Part shown: in pieces, positions 56,580-64,000 of the stretch
Numbering within the stretch: the stretch's first letter is position 1
Layout: every line of letters begins with the position of its first letter
Source: Reticulitermes speratus
Taxonomy: Eukaryota > Arthropoda > Insecta > Blattodea > Rhinotermitidae
Direction of reading: 5' to 3'
NCBI GenBank assembly: GCA_021186555.1
Contig: JAJKFL010000007.1
Location: 30,913,827 to 30,977,826 of the forward strand
Length of the DNA stretch: 64,000 bases
The notes under the pieces: generated by a model
Told to the model about the DNA's origin: nothing
The model's input: the letters and a program-made list of their open reading frames with translations, nothing else
Database searches by the model: none
Translations under genes and position numbers: made by a program

Positions 56580-58250
56580 TAAGCAAAACGAATTGATTAA
56601 TTCAGCAGGTCTAGGCGTTCGGAGACGATTAAGGGATAAGAAATGCTGGGCAGCAAGAGAACGGAATGGCAGAAACTGGAGGAGATGAGCCTGGACAATT
56701 ACTGGAACACAGGGGAGTGAAGACATTTTTGGGAAGCCGTCAGGAACGTGATGAAGGAAAATGCTCAATGAGCGAGGAGTGGACGGAATAACAGCGGAAC
56801 TGTGGAGGGAATTCAGTACCAGAAACGATGGGTTTGAGATTTTGAGGAATTTATTCGATGGAATACAGAAAGGGAAAAAATTTTCTAAACTCTGGAAGAC
56901 AGCTGTACTCTGTCATGGCTACACAGGGAATGAAGAGGAAAGGAAATGACCTGGTCAAATACAGAATAATCGCCCCACTACCGGTCTGAGCCCATATTTG
57001 TTTAAAGGTTTAAAGAGGCGATGTCGTAGACCGCATTAAATAAGGAAACAGACAGAGGGAGAGCTAACGATAACAGGGTTGTGTTTTGCGGAAGAACTAT
57101 CAGTGGGTTCTTTTGCAATAATTGGTTTACAAAAGCGATAGACCAAATAGCAAACTTCTGTAAGAATTGGAGCTTAAACCGTTATTGCAAGAAAACATTC
57201 AAGAAAGGGGAAAGATTAAAACGAAAGACTAGTGGCACATGGAGGGGGCAAAAACTGGATGTAGTAAATGAAATTGGATATTTGGGAGTAAAACTGGAAA
57301 GCACGGGGGATGGAGAAAGCAAGAATGAAGGATCGAAGCGATTGCCAATCATACTGTAGCAGTCACTGATAGATGCCCAAAGAGAACGCCTAATATGAAG
57401 GTAGACATGTTGAGAATATCTATGACATGGAATGTCAAACGAGGTTGTTATATGGGGCGGAAATCTGTGGGTATGTGGGGGATGGTGGGAAAGGGTATAC
57501 AGGGTACAGGGGAGATTCTGTGAGAAAAGTGTTAAGAATTCCTAGGAGTTTGGCCAACGGGGCAGCCGAGAGCAAGATTGGAAGGGCCAGCGGGAGAGGG
57601 AAGATACTGAGTTCTGTTTAAAACACTGGGCTAGGGTAAAACAGAATGGGAGCAGGAACCAGGGGGGCAGTGCTACGGACCGCAGGTTGGACAATCGAAG
57701 GTGGAGAGTTGGGCAGGGAGACTAAAGGAAGAACCAGACACACTTGGACTGGGCTAATTATGGTAAAACGCAGGAGAGATAGCATTGAGAACAGTGGGAA
57801 TTCAGTACCAGAAACGAGGGGTTAGAGATTAAAACCACATGCAACGACATCCAAAGAGAGTGGTGGTTAGCTGAAGTGAATGGAAAGGGGGCTGGGGAAG
57901 AGAGGTGTACACATCATGCTGCACAATGAGAGAAAGAAGCCGCATGGCATGGCTCACCTTCTGAATTTGGAAATTCAGTGGTATAAGGGGGGGGGTAATG
58001 GGGGGTAATGTCATCTATGCGGGGAGGAGGAGAAAGAAACTACTTTTGAAATGCAGAATAACACAAAGGCGGAGGAAGGAGCACCTGAACATGAAGTGGT
58101 CAAACATGAATGAGAAAGTAGCACTGAGGAAGATACTCACTGGTAACAAGGTCAGAGAACTGAGAAATTTAGGTACCCGTACATGTAAGATCAAATGTAA
58201 ATGGGAAAACAAGCTGAAGAAAACAGAAGGGAGTTTGGAATGAGAATTAG
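56580..58250 (+). mobile_element. LINE (non-LTR) reverse-transcriptase remnant
   Basis: Fragments in the right order across frames: GVDGITAELWREF and FDGIQKGKKFSKLWKTAVL (fingers, about 56776-56910), then IDQIANFCKNWSLN and KLDVVNEIGYLGVKLESTG (thumb, about 57135-57310), then LLYGAEICG, VRKVLRIPRSLANGAAESKI and GRASGRGKIL (C-terminal region, about 57445-57615). The palm with the YADD box is missing, apparently deleted near 56950-57080. Heavily decayed, with many stops. Probably of the R1/I/Jockey side; the clade is not settled. Confidence 0.75.
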
Positions 58251-58515
58251 AACTAGTTTGTATGTATGTAGGTGCTACAGGCTGTTAAAGGAAACAGAAA
58301 TGGAAAACAATCAGAACTGACACCTAGAAATTAAAACACAGAGCGAGAACCGAAAACTAAAATAATATAAATACGAGTTTGTGGCAAATAATATAGAATT
58401 TAAGATAAACATTTCATTGACAATGTGGAACTTAAGACTAATGCAAGGGATTTGTACTGCAGAAAACGTGGTGTTAGCTGGCACATCACTGTACAGTAAT
58501 GTGACTTAGCTGATA

Positions 58516-58518
<3 letters not shown>

Positions 58519-58549
<31 letters not shown>
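58519..58549. repeat. (ATT)n microsatellite
   Basis: Ten ATT units. Confidence 0.95.
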
Positions 58550-58559
58550 GGTAAGCAAG

Positions 58560-58920
58560 TTAATATTACTCAAATGATAGTGTTCTGGATTCTGCACCAT
58601 GTGTTGTAATGTGACTGTTCCAGCGTTCCTAAAGGACGTTTTGGACAAAATAAATGTTTCTTCTTTCAGCCGGAAGGCTAACATCTGACCGTCCAACCCG
58701 CATCCAATTCGCTGTACTGGCTACGTTATACCGGCTGCCAAGTTTCTTCATTTGTAATAATATCATTATTTGCGGGAATTCCCGAAACAATTTTGCTGTG
58801 TTCTATAACAAAAAATCTCCTAAAGAAGAAGTAAATTTGTCGGTGTACTCAAGCCGTATCTCACGAACACGTGTGAGGGGGCGGAGGTAAAGCTCCATGT
58901 GTTTATAGTCTGGCTGATAT
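58560..58920 (+). repeat. Diverged copy of the 3' flank of NLR relic B
   Basis: GTGTTCTGGAT, then CGGGAATTCCCGAAA, then CACGAACACGTGTGAGGGGG, CGGAGGTAAAGC and TTTATAGTC run in the same order as in 23640-23970, the sequence just beyond and at the end of relic B. It may mark a lost fourth NLR copy or just a shared repeat. Confidence 0.35.
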
Positions 58921-60589
58921 TGTCAAATGAATAGCAAATGAAAGCTTCAGATTCCGAGCGCTTTACCCTCAAGGAAAGAGCCTCTGGTACCAAATGGCTA
59001 AGAGGATGATTGGGCTGTATTGTGGAATAACGCTTCACTAATTAAGTGTGAATTTATGCTGTACCATCCACTACTTCCCGATCTCTGAAAGAACACTCTT
59101 TCTTGAACGTTTCCAAGCTTTGACCATTTTAGTCGCTTTTGAAAAATTGCGAAAAGCGAGTTTTACCTTCGTCATGTCTGTCCGCCCGTCTGTCCACATC
59201 GAAAAACTTGGCTCCCATTACTACGGATTTCAATTAAATTTGATAGTTGATGATTTTTCTAGCGTCTGTCAAATTCATTTTCATTAAAACCTAAAAAGAG
59301 TAACGGGTACTTTACACGAAGAGCTATGTACGTTTATGATAATATCTCGCTGAATTCTTCTTAGGATGAGAAGGGTTTCGCCCGAATTTGTAAAGTAAAT
59401 CACAACACATAGTTGCTGTTTAAACACCTTTGCGAAAACCGTGCCGTTTATGAGATAATGTGGAAAAATACGGTAGAGTCAGACAGGCCACAGATGACAA
59501 TATAATATGGCGCATGCGCTTTGCATGCTGGATAACTAAGGCTACAGACACACATTCAGAATATGTAATATTTATTGCTTTTCCACAGCAACAACGGTTA
59601 CGCGAACGCGCCTTAACATTACGTTTTACGTGCATTGCCTGCATTCTGGTGTCCTAAGAGAAACCTGTGGATTATGTTGAGTATGAGACATTAGAGGAAT
59701 TATACTAAGACAAACCTGAAATTCATTTCAAGTTTTGAGTCCTACCGAGCAGTAAACACACCCCTCTTCACAGTAAAAAGAGGTAATTGAAAGCTGAATA
59801 CAGAAATAATCGCTGTTTGTTCTGAAATCCGCACAAATGCACTGTGTTGTCAGAAGGTGGAATTTTTTGTTGTTAAAGCAGGTGTTTCATAACGTAACCG
59901 CTAGGCTTTTAAGTTTTCGAGTGTTTGAGCCAGGTGTGTGTTCAAGAGTAGGGTTGCTGATTCTATCCTGCCGCCTGATGAAGGAGACAGGCATTTTCGA
60001 CATTTTTTTTTTGAATTGCTGGCACGATTGACAGGATCCAAAACATCACTCAGAATGCTCCTTATACACTATCGTCCGAAACCTTAAAACACACAAAATT
60101 TCCTACACTTAGGAGAAACAAATTTTACCCCCTTCATAACCATCTAAAAAGAAGGAAAATAAATTGAAGTGTTGTTTGCGTCCTTTCGGGTTTCGGTGCG
60201 CGAGCTGTTCGTATGACAGCAGAGCTCTTCAATAGCAGATGGTCAGTGTTGGCGGCAGCACACTTACTTAAATACTACAGGGAACTGAAAACTGGAGGGT
60301 ACTGCAGTCTGTACCTTTCAGTAAGCTGCAGGAAACTGCAGGCTTTGCGTTGTGTTAAGCTGTCGCGGATAAGGTAATTGCAGTACAGTCACTTTCACAA
60401 ACTAATGCCACGGAATGTCCGGATTTCCATTGTTAGATTATACGAAAAACCAGAATTTTGGTGTCTTCAAATCACAGTGTTTGTCTCGTTTCAAAAGGGT
60501 TAAAATCACTTAAGGCATTTAAATGGCTCGCTTTTGTTCCTTAAAAATTAAAATTAATAATCTTGCTACGTGGCTGTGTCATCAAAATT
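58921..60589. other. 1.7-kb stretch without recognisable gene
   Basis: It contains a C/T-rich GTCTGTCCGCCCGTCTGTCC segment near 59175 typical of dispersed insect repeats, but no assignable element. ORFs are short and overlapping. Confidence 0.35.
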
Positions 60590-60796
60590 TGCGTGTCTGT
60601 GTTTTCCGTTCCAACTTTGGAACCAATTGACCCATTTTCACGACACTCGGTACGAACATTATGCTGCTGCAGACAACAACATTGCCGTTATTTCTAACTT
60701 CCGGGCGAACTTGTAACGTGGGAGCGACTGTAATTTTAGGTTCTACAATAATGTATGTTAACAGAACTTGGAAGAATATGCAACAATTTTAAAGTA

Positions 60797-62468
60797 CAGT
60801 AGATTCCGGTTAATTGGTCCATCGGTTAATCGGGGTAGCCATTTATATGGGACAAATCTTAAAGAACAAAACCTAATCGAGAAAATTGCCAGGGTTTTCT
60901 TCGCTTATTTGGGACAGCATGCCGTTTAATTGGGACAGCATGCCGTTTAATTGGGACAGGAGAAACCGTGGAAATCGAAGAAAGTACCCGAATTACTTCA
61001 GAAATTTTGTGCAGATGATATCTACAATGCTGATGAAACAGGCCTGTTTTATCGTGCTATGCCGGATGGTTCTCTATGCTACAAGCATGTAAAATTGTTG
61101 GGTTCTAAGAAAGCAATGGATCGCATAACTGTGTTATGCTGTTCAAACATGTCAGGAACTGAAAAAAGAAGCTGTTGGTTATTGGGAAAAGTGCGAAGCC
61201 TCGATGCTTTAAGGGGCTAAAAATGGACAGTTTACCGGTCGAATACTATGCTAATAAGAATGCATGGATGACTTCCGAAAATTTTAAGAAATGGTTAATG
61301 AGGTGGGTGGTGTAGATACAGCGGAAATCAAGAAAAGTTCTTCTGATTCTTGACAGTTGTGCGGCACACCCTCAGTGTTCTGAATGTTAGAAAAACATCC
61401 AGCTGGAATTTCTGCCTGTCAACACTATATCCTTGGTGCAGGCAATGGATATGGGAATCATAAAAAATTTGAAGATGATGTACCACGGAAAGTTGGTGAA
61501 CCACATCCTAGATGCGATTGAAGAAAATCTACTGAAATCATTTCCAACATCCAAGGAAGTGAGTTTAAAGGTTAACCTTCTCCAGGCAGCTAAGTTTGTT
61601 GCCTATAGTTGGCGAGAAATAGGCAGTAAGACAATTCAGAACTGTTTGTCTCACAACGGTTTGAAGCATTCAGGCTTGGAGGTGCCTGAAACAGCCAAAA
61701 GTGAATATGAAGCCTTTTCAAAAGTGTAAAAAGTTAGGAACTAGGAAGAAGTTGAAGGTATCGATAATAATGTTGAATGTTACAATGAAAATGAAGATTG
61801 TGAGGATGAAATTGTTGAAAGCATTCTATCAAAACACCAAAGCGAGGCATTAGAAGGCGAGGAAAGTGATGAAGATGACACATCTGAACTTGAACGAGTG
61901 ACTACACAGGATGCCGGTTACGACGATACTTCATGCAGGAAGGCAATGAAGGCAGTCCATTGTCTGCACTAGATGCCTGTGCTGACTTTGTTCACTCAAA
62001 TCAGATGAACACGGCAGGGTACACTGGATAAAGTCTTCCGGCAATGACTATTAAGAATTAAAGTTGAAAAGTAAGTACGCGCTTGTTTGTAATATAAATT
62101 AATTGCTATATAACGTTTAAATATCAAGTATTTTCTCCAATTTGTAGTGTATTTTGTTTCTTAATAGGATTAGATTGGAGGACATTAAAGACAACAGACG
62201 TACCTCGGACAGGTCATTAACTATGTTGATATTGACGATGAGGGAAAAAGAAAACAGTTCAACATTAATATTTAAATACTAAATACATATTTCGCTATTG
62301 TTTGTTCTGTAATTTATTTTAATAAATAATTTGTTGCTAAGTGAAATGTTACGTAGTCTTTTTATATCTTTTTAACTATTTACATGAAACTTCGCATAAT
62401 TGGGGCAGCTGCTTAATTGGGCCAAAGTTTTGTAGTCCCGACGTGTCCCAATTAACCGGAACCTACTG
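60797..62468 (+). mobile_element. Tigger/pogo transposon with transposase remnant (1672 bp)
   Basis: The ends CAGTAGATTCCGGTTAATTGG and the complement of CCAATTAACCGGAACCTACTG form inverted repeats flanked by TA (60795-60796 and 62469-62470). Copy 1 of R3 gives the empty site. A short direct repeat of TTTAATTGGGACAGCATGCCG lies at 60909-60955. Confidence 0.92.
60951..61729 (+). pseudogene. Tigger DDE transposase remnant
   Basis: DDIYNADETGLFYRAMPDGS is the signature of the first catalytic block (DDIYNADETGLF), followed by [16 protein letters not shown]. After frame changes come [20 protein letters not shown] and AMDMGIIKNLKMMYHGKLV, then YSWREIGSKTIQNCL, as in TIGD4/6-like proteins. The N-terminal helix-turn-helix and CENP-B domains are missing, and several frameshifts and stops break the rest. 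Not functional. Confidence 0.88.
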
Positions 62469-63599
62469 TAATATTTTTACCATACAAAATAACAACACGG
62501 CAGAAACACAAAGGCTTATGTTAGCTCTCGGTTCCATATGGATAAGTGGTTGGAATTTGACATGTGAAACTTAGCGTAGAGACGTCATAAGAATGCCCGC
62601 ATATTACGGCTGCTTAAATAAAATGTTTGCAGGATAACAATTACAATCATGCTGATGATACGGAATTTAGAGACTGTATAAGAAAATTTCACGTATGTGG
62701 AATTTGTACGTAAGTATAAGCCCATAGCACAAAAAAAACCGAAGAAGTACAGTATACCAATAGTATGTAGAGTCAGAAATATTTGCTGTAGGCTTTCAAT
62801 TCTGCTTGGAACTGCTTTTTATTTTCCTACAGTCAGTATTAACACCATGGCGGGCGCGCGAAATTCTGAAGCGGGAGCAGGCATTATGAATTCTGCTCGG
62901 GGAAACCTCAGACATGCAGCGTTGTGAGAACATTGGAAACACTGTGTGAACAGATAGCATGCCCTTCGGTGAAACGAAAGTCTCGATTGTAGGGTCGTTG
63001 CTAGTGGCCCGTGAAACAACAAACTGTTCAATGCAGATTTTACTGCGTGGTCTGTTATTCTGTATTACAGTGCTGACTACAAAATGAGCTTTCCATCAAT
63101 GATTACTCTAAGTACATGTAAGTATATGGTACTGATTAATCACGGACTTATCTTGACGAAAAATATGAGCATTTTGGAATCTGGGCTTCTTTAATTGTGC
63201 TCCAAATTCCTTGTTAATATTAGTATGAAATTCATACCACTAGAGCGCACTGCATGTAATACTTTTAGTGTCACTCTGCTAAGGGCTTCGTGTTCGAGGG
63301 TTACAGAGCGCCACCTAATTAAATGTTTTGCAGTTTGATGAAGTAATAACTATTAAAATTAACGAAGCGTTTACTGAAGTGATTATTTTGTATACACTGA
63401 TTCAATTAAGTCGGACATAAAGTCTTAAATTTAGTCTTGTATTTTTTACCTTTATGTGCGATATCACGCTTTGTGCCTTGTGCAAACTGATAAATGTCTG
63501 TGACTGTCAACTCAACTGTGTGTTACAAGTGACAGGTGCACACACCCTACTGCAACAGGTATTGGCTGTTCAGTGTTCAGCAATCTTTAACTTCTATTT

Positions 63600-63730
63600 T
63601 TGTTCTATGGCTCAACAGCTCCTTTTCGGGTGCCTGGGCCTCCTCATTTCGAGGATTCATGATCACACACATCAGACACACCACACTCGGTAGGACTCCT
63701 CTGGACCAGTGACCAGCTCGTCGCAAGAAC
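63600..63730 (-). repeat. SINE body fragment
   Basis: TATGGCTCAACAGCTCCTTT, GATCACACACATCAGACACAC and CGGTAGGACTCCTCTGGACC match the body of the SINE at 54941-55209 with about 15-20% difference. The tRNA-like head is not recognisable here. Confidence 0.75.
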
Positions 63731-64000
63731 TAGCTCACGTTTTGCATGCTCCACCTCAGGGAATATTTGACGTGTAGGCTCCCTAAGTCGGACTTTCAGT
63801 CTAGCCAGTCTTATAGTAAGAATAAGTTTAATATCAATTTATTTACTTTATCTACACACATGTAACTAGATCGACTGCAATCTGTTATCACACAGCACGC
63901 TGGTATTCCTCCGTCTTAGCCGGCACCAAGAGCGCTTGCCTCCTCCGAGACTAACATCAAACACGCATGAGGAATGAACCCCCTACACTGAAAGTCCATC

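Larger units (their letters stand above)
60590..63370 (+). repeat. Dispersed repeat R3, copy 2 (split by Tigger)
   Basis: It matches 26930-28330 from GTTCCAACTTTGGAACC through TGGGAGCGACTGTAATTTTA, resumes after 62470 with CAAAGGCTTATGTTAGCTCTC, and continues to the GCGGGCGCGCGAAATTCTGA and TGTGCTCCAAATTCC regions. It lacks the internal tandem duplication of copy 1. Confidence 0.8.

Overview
The window looks like repeat-dense nuclear DNA of an arthropod, most likely an insect, and by repeat style probably a polyneopteran (cockroach, termite or locust type). Pointers are spliceosomal donor and acceptor sites, Penelope-like retroelements carrying hammerhead-ribozyme motifs, tRNA-derived SINEs, five DNA-transposon insertions with clean target duplications, and large minisatellites. 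No prokaryotic operon, rRNA or CRISPR array is present. The host assignment is inference.

The gene content of interest is a family of minus-strand NACHT/ankyrin (NLR-like) genes in three places. Copy C (48338-51603) is the most complete: an N-terminal segment with a PD-(D/E)XK-nuclease-like residue pattern, a NACHT ATPase with Walker A and B, a NACHT-associated helical region and ankyrin repeats. Copy A (about 13436-17186) has lost the nuclease-like part and carries an in-frame tandem duplication of its C-terminal half. Copy B (about 23960-25293) is a truncated relic whose NACHT core is gone. All three share the same splice-acceptor context at the 5' end. Each has a different minisatellite array shortly beyond its 3' end (units of 87, 86 and 76 bp).

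Layout: 1-4068 is one huge near-perfect palindrome with an intact 118-codon ORF in each arm. 4069-8930 is AT-rich, with tRNA-like pieces, a SINE, short tandem repeats and a cluster of palindromic regulatory-type motifs. 8933-9778 is a PIF/Harbinger element. 9779-13260 holds a dispersed repeat, 87-bp minisatellite 1 and a duplicated block. Then come gene A, an 84-bp array, two copies of an 850-bp repeat with a Tigger element between them, the 86-bp array, relic B and a second copy of the 9.8-kb repeat. 26.9-35.3 kb is a nest of dispersed repeats containing a hAT MITE, a foldback element and a Penelope fragment split by a piggyBac element. 35325-42390 is a 7-kb 87-bp satellite with an internal 1127-bp exact duplication. 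Next are a second Penelope fragment, second copies of two blocks, the 76-bp array and gene C. Downstream are a probable signal-peptide first exon (+ strand, 53202), a hammerhead-bearing inverted-repeat element with a SINE in it, a decayed LINE, and a second copy of the 27-kb repeat interrupted by a Tigger element.

How it fits together: by family logic the NACHT/ankyrin proteins would be cytosolic nucleotide-dependent sensors with a nuclease-type effector, a layout shared with bacterial antiviral STAND proteins. That function is inference. No retroviral, LTR or Polinton core gene was recognised.
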